This document shows positions 11,361 through 23,020 of a stretch of 64,000 bases of DNA, in pieces. The stretch's first letter is position 1; every line of letters begins with the position of its first letter. The notes beneath the pieces were generated by a model. That model worked only from the letters and a program-made list of their open reading frames with translations. It did not search any database and was not told where the DNA came from. The position numbers and the translations under genes were made by a program. The stretch is from Vitis vinifera. Taxonomy: Eukaryota > Streptophyta > Magnoliopsida > Vitales > Vitaceae. The stretch lies in assembly GCF_030704535.1 (NCBI RefSeq), contig NC_081806.1:3917001-3981000 (forward strand). The letters run 5' to 3'.

Positions 11361-13784
11361 AATATAAACTGATCCAAAGGCCACCACCATCTGCCTCAAG
11401 AAACAAGGTACCGTTATATATCAGAAACCAACTGCATGTACATATTTTAATTTCATTCTCCTTTTCTTCTATATATAGCTCTCTTGTTTTTAGAAATTTT
11501 TAGCTTTCATCAAGATCTGGTCATACTTCACTGATGATATGATTATTTGGTCAGCATAGCGTCATCAAGACCAAATAATTTGTTGGGAAGTAAAGCCAAC
11601 CACAATGTGCATCATATGCACATATGGATGACAGCTCCACACAGATATTTTTGCTAGTTCAATCTTGATCGCATTAATAATTGAATTATATACCCTCTAC
11701 CCTATGTTGATGAAAGGAGGGACAACTGAATAAAAGAGAAGTTTGACAATAAGTTCAGAAGTTGCTGCAGTAGTACAGGTTTTCTAACTACACTTCTCCA
11801 TTTTCCTGGGAAACCATTTTGGGAGTGCAACCAAACTAAATAACATGAAAGACACAAGTTTGGTAGAAACAAATAGTAAATTTCTTAAGAAAGGCTTTCA
11901 GTTTATCTTATCTTTCTCATATGACTTTGAAACCTTCGTTCCATCTGCTGCCAAAGCAGTGATGACTATTTTCAACTTTATCCTGCATTAATACTTAAAA
12001 AAAAAAAATATCAATGGGGTCCGTCGTCCCAAGTGTAAAATTGGCCTAACAAACAAGCAACGCATTTGAACATGATCTATAGATTTTAAGGACTAAAGTT
12101 CATTCATGATAACCAGGCTTATTGCACAGTAATCGAATGCATATCCAAGCCCTTCAATGTTTTCAACAGCATCACTGCAGGCTTATGATTTGGATAAATG
12201 GAAGAGTTCAAACTTAATTTCCTTCAAGCTACTCTTTTTTGTGCAGTTCTAAAGCAACAATTTAAGTCTTTTCTCTGACTTTCAGAAAGGTTGAAGGAAG
12301 GAAAGGTCGTAACAATTTAAACTTCAGCGCTAGCTCAACTGTGGAACTTCATCACTGCTGGTCAGGAGCACAGCTACAAAGCTTCAGCCCTTCGTGTATG
12401 GTTCTGAAGTTCCAGTGTCCATTCATTTTTGTTTATATTATCTACCGGAGGAACTTCATGAAGGCATATTAGAAAGAGCTGGTTGATGGCATTAAGATTC
12501 TCTCTCTGAAGCCATCCGATTTGATTTGATTCTTGTTTTGAACTTTCGTTGTCCAAATAGAATTACCAGCTAATTTCATACATCTTTTTCTATAAAGAGT
12601 GTTTCCTGAACCAGCTAAAAATTCATAATAAATTGCAATGAGGAGAATAGAAGAAGTGCCTTCAAATGTTTTGATAGGACGGAAACCTAGAACTTGTTCA
12701 ATTTGTGGAAATATGCAATAATCCCGAGGGGAAAGAGAACTTCTAGTTAAACAATTTGTTTCTCTCCTTGTAAGAATATGCATTCAATTGGTATACAAAA
12801 ATCTTGAAGCTCATTTTAATTTTATGGATAGTTAGAAACATAGATCAGACAACCAAAAGTTGGTACACAAATCTTAAAGCCAAGTTTGATTTATTTAAAC
12901 CAGTCATTATTACAGATGGTATGTTTCAATAATCTAATATAAATCAAAAGTTGAAAAATTGATCATGTTTCTTAAAGCATTAGCTTAAACTGCAATTGCT
13001 TGTAGCTTAATTACAAGAGCCTAACCCATAATGATTTTTAAAAAAAATGTAAAAGAAAAAAAATTATTGGTAAATTTATGACATTAAGGAGACAAATCTC
13101 TTGATGCTTATAGGTTCAATTTGAAGATTCTAAATTAAACAAGTCCAAATATAAATTTCATTATCCAACATGAACAATTCTTAGTCTAGATGAGAACAAA
13201 TGAACCATTTTTAGTTTTTGATTGAACTTTGTTCGAAAAACATGGTCGCTACCTTTGGATTAAAATCAAGATAGCGATATTCTTTATGCATGAGATTAAA
13301 CTACATGTTGCTCTTGATTTGCATAAACTTAAACTATATATGAAAAAAAATTGTCAAGTTGAAAACTTGATAGAATAATTATGGAAAAAATTAGATTGTG
13401 ATTGTAACACTAACAAAAATTCAAAAATAAATAAATAAATAAATAAAAGTGTTGGAAAAAATTAAAGTAAAAGAAAAAAAATGTTTCAATTATGCTATGA
13501 CTTCATCTTTTTGGGACATTTTAAATTTCAATTTCTTACTTTTGCAAAGGGAGGAAAAGGTTCTTCCGCTCTCTTTGGTTAAGTTGTCCACAACACGAAT
13601 ACCTCTTTCCTCTAAATATCTATATTCTTTTTCCTAATCTATTGTTCTATAATAGCAGTCGCATATGGAATATCGAATCTAGCTCTTCGTTAGTCTAGTT
13701 CAACCCCTCTTCTTTCTAATGACAATCGAGAATATCTTGCTTGCAAATTAAGCAAGAAAAGAGATGTCATTAGTTTGATTAAAA
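11361..13784. other. Intergenic, 3' of MIR399; no gene recognised
   Basis: The first part may belong to the primary MIR399 transcript. Minus-strand open frames at 12374-12783 have no recognisable domain. A run of AAATAAAT units is at about 13424-13446. No RNA gene or repeat boundary is evident. Confidence 0.5.
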
Positions 13785-15260
13785 GTTATGTTTTCATGAT
13801 CGGATCAGTTATTAAATTGAAAAAGTTACAGGTTCATAGTTCACTAGTCGGATTCGATCAAATCAGTGATGTCAAAACTATATATTTTATATATAATTAA
13901 AATTAAAAAATAATAAATTCTATCTAAATTTTGATAACATCTACTTTGTTTGTTGAGTTTTTTTAATTTTTTATTCCATTTTTTATTTCTCTATCAAATT
14001 GTAAACAAAAATCACAATTTTAATCATAAAATTAAAAAATCAAGTCATCAACAATTTATAAAAAACCCCACATTAATTTAGAGAATCAAGTCATCAATAA
14101 TTTTAAAAATAAAAGAATTAAAAAAAATTGAAATTTATTACAAAAAAAAATTTCAAAATAAGAAATTTATTTTCAAATCAAATATTTATTTAAAATTTAA
14201 AAATTAGAATTTCATTTGAAAATCAACAAAAATTTCAAAATGCAATAAATAAACAAAAAATGAAAAAATTATACATATTAAATATTAAACATAACATTAA
14301 AATTATAACAACAAAAAATTAAGACATTAAATATAAAACATAAAAATTAAATTTTTTTAAAAATAAAATGGGAGTTTAAGTTTTAGTTTCACATTGCTTG
14401 TCAACAACATAAAGGTGTGCTGTCAACGAGGGGAAAGGAAAATGTGCGACAAAGAGTGGTTTTCTATGTGAGGAGGGACTTGTCAATGAGCCAACGGCTT
14501 GCTACGTACTAGAGTTAGGATGACCGAGGGGTGAAGCTAGGGCGTCACGGTACAAACTATTGGAGTTGGGAGTTTGGAACCTACGATGAGAGGCAAAGAG
14601 TGGTTTTCTGTCTGTGGAGGTTTGTTAGGATTAAAAGTTACACTTTTAAGCAAAGAGCGGTTTTCTGTGTGAGAAGGGGTTCACTAAATTGGACTGAAAC
14701 CATGGTCGATAGATCTAGTCTGATTTTTAAAACCATGATTAAAAGGTACACTTCTAGGCAAAGAGTGGTTTTCTGTGTGAGAAGGGGCTCGTCGACGGCA
14801 GGCGGGCCAACGACTGACTACTAGAGTTGGGACAACTAGGGGGTGGAGTTAGGGCGTCATGTTACAGATTGTTGGTGTTGGAAGTTTGGAACCCCCGAAA
14901 GGGGAGGGAGGAGGGGAGGAGTGGTTTTTGTGTGTGTGTGTGTGGGGGGGGGGGGGTTTGTCGGCAATAGGCAGGCCATCGACCTATTGCTGGAGCTAGG
15001 TTGGTCGAGGGACGGAGCTAAGGCACCGCAAGGGTGTATTCACTAAAGTCATCAAAACGACATCGCTTTGATATTGTAAAAATTAAAATAAAAAATAAAA
15101 AAATGGTGGAACTGTCCAATTCGGAGGGAACTGACCGGTTCGCTGATTGGACCATCGGTTCATCCGATTTGATTATGATTTAACCATATTCCGGTCCAAT
15201 TCACCAGACCGAACTAAAACCGTGATCGATCGATCTGATCCGATTTTTAAAACCATAATT
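13785..15260. mobile_element. Complex non-autonomous TIR-type element with internal repeats
   Basis: The left end (GTTATGTTTTCATGATCGGATCAG) and, on the minus strand, the right end (AATTATGGTTTTAAAAATCGGATCAG) form imperfect inverted repeats of about 25 bp, ends approximate. The left 600 bases are extremely AT-rich. The middle (14440-15045) is GC-richer and made of diverged direct repeats: the motif AAAGAGTGGTTTTCTGTG recurs near 14451, 14594, 14651, 14759 and, degraded, 14911; TTAGGGCGTCA-type segments recur near 14538 and 14849. A copy of the right end lies inside at 14700-14745. No transposase is seen. The class (hAT or Mutator derivative) and the target duplication could not be fixed. Confidence 0.5.
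14930..14957. repeat. (GT)n and G-run simple repeat
   Basis: A TGTGTG run followed by a run of about a dozen G, inside the complex element; likely unstable in length. Confidence 0.8.
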
Positions 15261-16336
15261 AAATGACAAACTTCTAATTAGGAAACTAGAATTCCTTTAG
15301 TAGCAACTTAGAAAATATTTCAAATTCATGTTTAAGTTATGGTTGTGAGCTCTATTCAAGAAAAAAATAAGTTAAAAAAATTTGTTGACTCTCTACATTC
15401 AATTTTTGTTTGTGATTTGTAGAACAACAAAATTTAATCATTTATAATTTACCATATTCTCAAATTAAGTTAATTATGAATCAAAAGAAAAATTAAATGT
15501 TCATGATGAATTTAAAATATAATCAAGTTAAAATCTTTACATAACACAAACCTTTTGCCAATAAAAAAAATAATATCAGAAGTAACATGGACTCCATACA
15601 AAAAGAACATAAGTTGACTTGGATTTAAATAATATATACATACATTCATTAAAAATTAAATTGAAGACTACCATATATAGATTTATAAATCCTCTTAAAT
15701 ATTTTTTTTAATAAAAGAATAATATTTTTAAGGCCATAGGACTCTGTGCATGCCCCACATGATGACTCTGTGATTTTATTTTAATTTATTTGAAAACAAT
15801 TCTTTATTGTTTTTAAATTTTTATTTTTTATTTATTTTAACAAAATTATTTAAAAATAAAGCGCAATAGTAAAATAAATTTGATGAATAATTAACTAAGT
15901 TGAATTTATTTTTTGGAAAAAAAATTTAAAATAAAATCAATTTTTATCACAATAAAATAATTAATATAAAATTTAGTAATGAAAATATTTTGTCTATTTA
16001 TTTTATTTTCATCTATGTACATAAAATATTACAAAACAACTTAAATGCAACGAAAATTCATCCAAAACAAAATATATTTTAGAAGAATTAAAATATTTTA
16101 CAATTTTAACCCAAAAAAATTACACATAAAATAACAATCTATATTAGAATTAATCGAAAATATTTAGGTGCAAAACCTGATTCAACTCCATTCATTCATT
16201 CCATTTTTACAAGCCATTCACTGTTCTCCTTTTTTTCTCAAATCAAATCATTGGAAAAAATTTGGGCCGGATTTGAATCATGTTATTGGGCCGATTCTTT
16301 TGGGCCAAAGTGTGCTATTGGAATAAAACATATATT

Positions 16337-16563
16337 TAAGTTGTGTTTGTTTTTTGTTTGGATAGAAAAAATTTAATATTTTGATATTTTATATTCAATT
16401 AAAAGTAAGTAACGTATTGATATCAATTAATATAATTAAATTAAATTTATTGATTATAAATTAATTTTAATTATATTAATTAATATTAATAAATTATTTT
16501 TAATTTAATAAAAAAATTAAATATTTTAATTTTTTTAATTAAATTAAAAAACAAATACTACCA
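16337..16563. mobile_element. Short AT-rich MITE-like element
   Basis: About 227 bases. The left end AAGTTGTGTTTGTTTTTTG and the right end read on the minus strand (TTGGTAGTATTTGTTTTTTA) are inverted repeats, and the interior of TTAATTATATTAATTAATAT-type sequence is itself nearly palindromic. No coding capacity. The family is not known. Confidence 0.5.
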
Positions 16564-16918
16564 AAGATTTGACCCGTCTCTGGGCCATAGGTGCAACAAA
16601 TTTGATGTGTGTAATGAGGGCTGCAAAGCCTTTCTCAATGTCGGACAAGGCATTGAGGTTAAATGAAAATCCGTTTGGTTTTTTTTAGGCCTAATGGGTT
16701 GTTAGTTGGCTGAAATGGGTTCGGGATGGCTTATTCAAGTGGATGAAAAGCAATTATTGCAGACGAATTAAGCCTCAGAGAAGACAAATTGCACTATAAA
16801 TAAATATATAAAATAATATTATATATTTAATTTTAAATTTATTTTTATAACGATAAATGTAAATATAATATAAATTAAACAATATAATACCTTTTAGACA
16901 TGTAAAATAGCATTGCAT

Positions 16919-16955
16919 AGAGAGAGAGAGAGAGAGGGAGAGAGAGAGAGAGTGA
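16919..16955. repeat. (GA)n microsatellite
   Basis: About 18 GA units with two interruptions (GGGA and GTGA). Confidence 0.85.
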
Positions 16956-18027
16956 GAGTGTGCGGAAGTGTGCTGGGCTTCCTTGATGAAAATGGGGAAT
17001 CCTTTTTGTCGTGAGAGGAAGGGGCCAAAGGAGAGAGTGGAGATTGAAAATAAAAATGGAAGAGGCTCGGATCTCTGTGGGGGAGAGCAGAGAGCTAGAG
17101 ATAGTGGGGTTTTTTTTAATGGATTTGTGATGTGTAGTGGATTGGGAGTTGTGTCCGGTGTATGGAGTGAAGAGCCTTTTTAGAAAGATAGTGGTCCACT
17201 GGCAAATAAAAAAGAAAGAGGAATATTCGTTTTTTTTTTTTTTTTTGTTTGCTTGTTTGTTTCCTTTTTTTTTTTTTTTCCCTTTGTTTTTATGTTAACT
17301 CTGGCATTTTTATTATAAGGGAGAAGAAAAAAAGGAAAATAAATTTTATTTGCAACTTCTGAAATTATAAAATACAAAATACAAATATAAATATATAAAA
17401 AATCAAAGTAAATTAGTAAAAACATATTAAAAATGTGTAAATACACTTATTTTGCATTAATTAAAACAATATGAAGATTATAAACTTAATTTATAACTCT
17501 CGAGATAAGTTAGAAAACAAAAATCAAACTTCTTTAAGAGAGACTCAAATTTCTTCAAATTTTTTAATAAACTTTTTTATTGAAGATCAAATTTCTCATA
17601 TCCTCAATCAAGTCATATCAAGATCCAAGTCAGACTAAAACCTAAGTTACATCAGGATCGAGTTAAGCCAATACCCAAACCAATTCAAGTAAAATTAAGC
17701 TCAAACAATTGGAAATCAAGTTTCTATAAGTCTTTGATTAACAGCTAAAAATGGAATAATCAAATGATAATAAAATAGAAAACATACCCGCATCATTTTT
17801 TAAATCAACAGAAATCTACTTTGAGCATGTATAATTTTTCTTAAAGAAAACTTTGTGTACATTGAGCTTTCTTTATTTGGTAAAAAGCTTAAGAGACCAT
17901 GCAAGCTTTTAAAAAGATTATTAATAAAATCAAATTCTAAAAAGGGAAAAAAATCTTAAACTAAACAAATGAAAGAAAAAAGGGTTCATCTAAAAACAAG
18001 AAATAGAATGCTTTAATGGTGGGGAAG

Positions 18028-18742
18028 TGTAGGGACCCCTCCCCTTGATGACATGTGGCACGTATTTCTATGATGACACGTGACACGCATTTCTATCCGG
18101 ATTAGCTCCATCCGGATTTCCCCTAAGGAGATACGTGGTGCGCTTCCCCTATCCGGACTTCCTCAGGGAGAAGCACATGACACTCGCAAACATCACATCC
18201 GGATGACCGCCATATCACATCCGGACGACCGACATATCCTATCCGGATATGTTTGTCCGGATCGTTGACTAAAGTAAGCAAGTCTTACTACGTCATTCCG
18301 ACAGCCTGTCATGGCCCACGTTTCGCCACCTGCAGAGTGAAAGGATAGGAATAATGGCAAGTCACTTCCTACAATCTCTAACAGCTGCGGCGCCTCCCAC
18401 GATCTCTGTCAGCCGCCCGTAGTGTGATGATATCCCTGTCACCACCTAGAGGCATCATGACAAGTCAAAATATCTCCCTATCATTAAAGAGGAAGACAGA
18501 ACTTCTGATACGATATATATGAACCTTCACACAAAGAGGAGGGTAAGTTTTGCTATACCTAGTAAAAGGTCAACTGATTTATCTCTCAAACCATGACTGA
18601 CAAAACCATCGGAGGGTGTATCTGGACATCCTGTCCAGACGCCTTTTGCAGGAACGACTGAACCAGAAATCTATATTAGTTGAGATCGTGCGTCCATCCA
18701 TTTGGCAACTACGTGGATCACCAGGGACGCGAGACCTCAACA
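18028..18742. mobile_element. Solo LTR of an LTR retrotransposon
   Basis: A 715-bp GC-richer block in AT-rich DNA, starting TGTAGGGACCCC and ending CTCAACA (TG...CA), flanked by a perfect 5-bp target duplication GGAAG at 18023-18027 and 18743-18747. There is no internal region, primer-binding site or polymerase sequence, so it is a solo LTR left by recombination between two LTRs. Several TCCGGA palindromes cluster at 18095-18262, and a TATATAT box near 18511 could be the old LTR promoter. Superfamily (Gypsy or Copia) cannot be told without the interior. The intact duplication suggests it is not very old. Confidence 0.8.
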
Positions 18743-18747
18743 GGAAG

Positions 18748-20202
18748 TAGGGCATATAGTTGTTGATTGCGGTAGTCCAAAATATATCAAAAAATCTATA
18801 TAAGCAAATTATAACAATTCAAAGTGCAATGATTATGAGATTGAGGACTTTTATAAGGGTAAATATGATAATAATCTTGTTGCTTTTGTTTCATTTATAA
18901 TTAAATTTGATACATCATTTTTATCTTATATAATATCCCAAAATATTATATTTTTTTCGAAAATAATATCTTGAAAAATATTAAATTTTATTGTTTATTT
19001 TAAACAAAGTTAGCCTTAACAAACTATTTAGGTATAAGGTATACATATAAATTGTTATTGTAATAGCAATAGTTTTGTTAATTATATTATTACATATTTT
19101 TTAAGTTAGGAAATAAATTAGTGTGTCATCACTTTTCATTTAATTTTATTATTACCATTAATGCTCTAATAAGAAGTAAAATGAAGTTTAAAACCCCTTT
19201 ATAGTGATTTTAAGAAACGTTTTTAAAGTTTGTTTGGTAATAATTCCTTGAAGCGTTTTTTTTTTAAATATGAAAGGTGTCATATGTTAATTATTATTTG
19301 AAAATGTTTTACAATTTATTATTTAGTAAGTAATCATTTATTTATTTATTAATAATATTCATGATTAAAATATTTGAAAATTATAAATAAAAATATTATA
19401 TTATGATGATACATATATGAATATTATTTTATGATTCTTTTGAATTAAAAATTTAAGGTTTATTTAGTAACTGTTTTCGATAACAGTATTAAAAGAAACT
19501 TTTTAAGAATGATTTTAAAAAAAATATATTTTTTTTTTATGTTTTATAAAACAAAAATCTGTTTAGAAACTTAAATTTTTTTAACATATTTTTTTTTATA
19601 TTTTTAAATATATTTTAAAATTAATTTTTATATCTAATATTTTATTTTTAATCATTCCACATGTTTGTATAATTATATTGTAAAACAATCATAAAAAAAC
19701 AAGTAAAATCAACATAAAACAATTAAAAATATTTTCTAAAAATATCATGTTTTCTATTCTTAAAAACAAAAAGTAGAAAATAGTTTTTGATTGGCAAACG
19801 TAATTTTTTTTTTCTTTTTAGTTTCGAAGAATATAAAACTGTTTTTTAAAATAATTCTCAAACATGCACTTAATTTTTTTAATATAAAAAATGAGTAAAG
19901 ATATAAAAATCACACCTATGTATGGATATGATAATTGATGATACAATTCATCTAACCAAATAGAGAATAGTATTTGTTATTTATCACTTATCATTGCTTT
20001 TTAGTAGGGGCCGCAGGGATATTCAGACATTTGAAATAAGATGTAATGAAAGGAATATTCTATGTGATTCTTACTGAAGAGGTATAGAAAATGTCAAAGG
20101 TACCATAATTAAAAATATGTTCCTTTTATATCTAAATAAAAAGATATTTCCCTACTCTCTACAACTCGGCACTGACGGGGCATGGTTGAATCCCACTCCC
20201 GA
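18748..20202. other. Intergenic AT-rich stretch
   Basis: Contains a family B MITE-like repeat at about 19455-19875; otherwise no gene or RNA is visible. The last 90 bases are the promoter and leader of the amine oxidase gene. Confidence 0.55.
19455..19875 (+). repeat. AT-rich MITE-like repeat, family B copy 2
   Basis: The left end AAGGTTTATTTAGTAACTG and the right end on the minus strand (AAGTGCATGTTTGAGAATTA) are imperfect inverted repeats. The interior matches the copies at about 4620-5040 (same strand) and 36270-36643 (opposite strand), for example in the stretch TTTTATAAAACAAAAATCTG. Confidence 0.5.
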
Positions 20203-20208
20203 TATAAA
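20203..20208 (+). promoter_or_regulatory. TATA box of amine oxidase gene
   Basis: TATAAA in the context GATATAAACCCC, 88 bases before the ATG at 20291, so transcription would start near 20235 in a CT-rich leader. Confidence 0.65.
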
Positions 20209-20290
20209 CCCCTGAGATGATTCTCTGATTCTCTGCTCTCTCGAGCTTATCTACAAATTGTTTCTTCTTCCTCTGGACAATCATACAGAG

Positions 20291-23020
20291 ATGGAAGGCA
20301 GAAATCTGCTGCGCTTCCTCTTCTTTCTTGTTACGGGGCTCTTTCTTCTCCTTTTCACCTGGTCAAACTTCCCTTATCTTCCCTCCAACAAGGCTGAGCT
20401 TCTCGACTGCACCAGTTTCTCACCATGGTGCACCTCCAAATCCAAACCCCACCTCACAACAAACCCAACCAACCCCACACGAGGCCCCCGCCGCCACCAC
20501 TCTTCCGATGTCCCCCACCATCCTCTCGACCCCCTCACGGTCCAAGAAATCAACCGCGTCCGTACAATCCTCTCTTCCCACGCGCCGCTCAAAGCATCGA
20601 AGAGGTATACGATTCACGCCGTTGACCTGGAGGAGCCGGCGAAGCCACTCGTCCTCCGGTGGAAGAAAGGCAACCCCATGCTGCCACGGAGGGCTTCCGT
20701 AATAGCACTTGTGGGGGGGGAGTCGCACTTGTTGACAGTGGACTTGGCCACGAGTCAGGTCACTCGAGACGACGTCCTTCCTCCCTCCGGCTATCCGACG
20801 ATGACCGTTGAGGACATGACGACGGCCACGAAGGCTCCGCTTGTGGATGGGAATTTCAACCGTACGATCATCGAGCGCGGGATTGATCTGGCGGATCTCG
20901 CTTGTTTGCCACTTTCGACGGGGTGGTTTGGGAAAAGTGAGGAGAAGAGGCGGCTGATTAAGGTTCAGTGCTACTCCTTGAAGGACACTGTCAACTTCTA
21001 CATGAGGCCAATCGAAGGTCTGACGGTGCTTGTGGATTTGGACAGCAAGCAAGTGGTCGAGATTTCAGATCGAGGACAGAACATCCCCATACCCAACGCC
21101 GCCAACACAGACTATCGCTACTCCGCCCAGAGCAAACCCACGAACCTACTCAACCCGATATCCATAGAGCAGCCCAAGGGCCCGAGTTTCACAGTAGAAA
21201 ACGACCACTTGATCAAATGGGCAAATTGGGAATTCCACCTCAAAGCCGAATCAAGAGCCGGAGTGATAATTTCCCGGGTCATGTTTCGGGACCCGGACAC
21301 CGGATTGCTGAGGAATGTGATGTACAAAGGCTTAACATCCGAGTTTTTTGTCCCATACATGGACCCAACTGATGCATGGTACTTCAAGACTTACATGGAT
21401 GCTGGCGAATACGGGTTTGGACTCCAGGCAATGCCCCTTGACCCGCTTAACGATTGTCCGCGAAACGCATACTACATGGATGGTGTGTTCGCTGCAGCTG
21501 ATGGCACGCCATTCGTACAATCAAATATGATCTGCATCTTTGAGAGCTATGCAGGTGATATCGGATGGCGGCACGCAGAGAGTCCAATTACAGGCATGGG
21601 GGTAAGGTTGGACCCGATGGATATGCCCCGTGTGGGTTCATATTCCATGACTCGGTCCATGTTCTGATTTTGTTGGTTTAAGTAATTACGTACCCCAAGT
21701 TTGAAAATAATGGATGACGATAGCTGTTTTGTTTTGGCTATTGATAGATCCGAGAGGTGAGACCGAAGGTGACGCTTGTGGTTAGAATGGCAGCATCAGT
21801 GGCCAATTATGATTATATTGTGGATTGGGTGTTTCAGACTGATGGCCTCATCCGAATCAAGGTTAGCAACTAATCAAACCTGTCAATTGAATCCCGTATG
21901 TGTTGTTAGTAGCTTTTGCCATATAATCTTTGAGTATGTATGGAGAGATATAGACCATCAAATAGGGGTATAAATGAATAAGACCAAAGTATATTTATAA
22001 CATTTAACCTTGTACAAAATATCTATTATTCACCTTACCTAGACAAGTCACTTCTTTTGATAAGGTTTCATGGACGAACTGTCTCATGGAAAGTTACAGT
22101 CTAATAACTATTATTAGTCAGCTATATGTTCTATCCCAGTGCTCGTATTCAAATACTGATTTGAAAAATACTCACAGGTTGGACTTAGTGGCATCCTGAT
22201 GGTGAAAGGCACCCCTTATGTGAACATGAACCAAGTGCCAGGGCAGGAATATCTCTATGGCACCCTCTTATCAGAAAATGTCATCGGGGTTATCCATGAC
22301 CACTACCTCACTTTCTATCTGGACATGGACGTGGATGGCTCGGATAATTCATTTGTTAAAGTGAATCTTGAGAAGCAGATGACTGCTAATGGGGAATCGC
22401 CAAGGAGGAGCTTCTTAAAGGCTACCAGGAAGGTGGCGAAGACGGAGAAGGACGCACAAATCAAATTCAAACTCTATGAGCCAGCTGAGTTTCATGTCAT
22501 CAATCCGTCCAAAAAGACACGGGTTGGGAACCCCGTTGGGTACAAGGTGGTTGCCGGTGGAACAGCTGCTAGCTTGCTCGATCATGAAGATCCTCCCCAG
22601 AAGCGTGGCGCTTTTACTAACAATCAAATATGGGTCACCCCGTATAATCGGAGTGAGCAATGGGCAGGTGGCTTGTTGGTTAGCCAGAGCCAGGGTGATG
22701 ACAATCTTGCAGTATGGTCTGATCGGTAAGCTTTTTACTTATTTATTTATTTTATAATACGGTTGTAATCAGAGCATGGAAAATTGAAGATACGATGAAA
22801 ACATTGCAGGAATAGGCCAATTGAGAACAAGGACATTGTGGTTTGGTATACTTTGGGCTTCCATCACATACCATGTCAAGAGGACTTCCCTGTCATGCCA
22901 ACAGTTTCCTCAAGCTTCGACCTAAAGCCTGTCAATTTCTTCGAGAGCAATCCCATTCTTCGGATGCCACCTAATGTCGAAAATGATCTTCCAATTTGCA
23001 AGCCAGATGCTTCAGCTTAA
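20291..23020 (+). CDS. Copper amine oxidase (primary amine oxidase), 4 exons
   Basis: Exons 20291-21601, 21748-21861, 22178-22725 and 22810-23020 join in frame into 727 residues. The ATG at 20291 is chosen because the frame upstream has no ATG. Residues 5-22 are a hydrophobic signal or anchor. The enzyme oxidises polyamines such as putrescine to aminoaldehyde, H2O2 and ammonia. The TPQ cofactor motif ANYDY is in exon 2, with the modified tyrosine at 458. The copper ligands are the HDH pair (515, 517) and a histidine in [12 protein letters not shown] (about 677). The catalytic base is the Asp of YMDAGEYG (about 370). N2, N3 and catalytic domains are complete. The C-terminus (PDASA) lacks a peroxisomal SKL-type signal, so an apoplastic enzyme is likely. 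The first linker (about 38-75) is Pro/Thr/His-rich and longer than usual. Confidence 0.95.

Larger units (their letters stand above)
15261..18022. other. Intergenic AT-rich stretch, no gene
   Basis: It holds a MITE-like palindromic repeat at 16337-16563, a GA microsatellite near 16919-16955, and T-rich runs around 17230-17280. The purine-rich frame at 16968-17183 is a by-product of the GA-rich tract. No coding or RNA gene recognised. Confidence 0.6.

Noticed and set aside
14531-15046. Plus-strand frames with repeated RQRVVFCVRRG-like peptides
   Set aside because: The peptides simply translate the DNA direct repeats of the complex element; no start context or relatives.
20258-20290. Upstream extension of the amine oxidase frame
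   Set aside because: It opens with TTG and not ATG; the signal peptide starts properly at the ATG at 20291.
20420-21052. 210-codon antisense frame
   Set aside because: It is a shadow of amine oxidase exon 1, whose GC-rich codons keep the reverse frame open.
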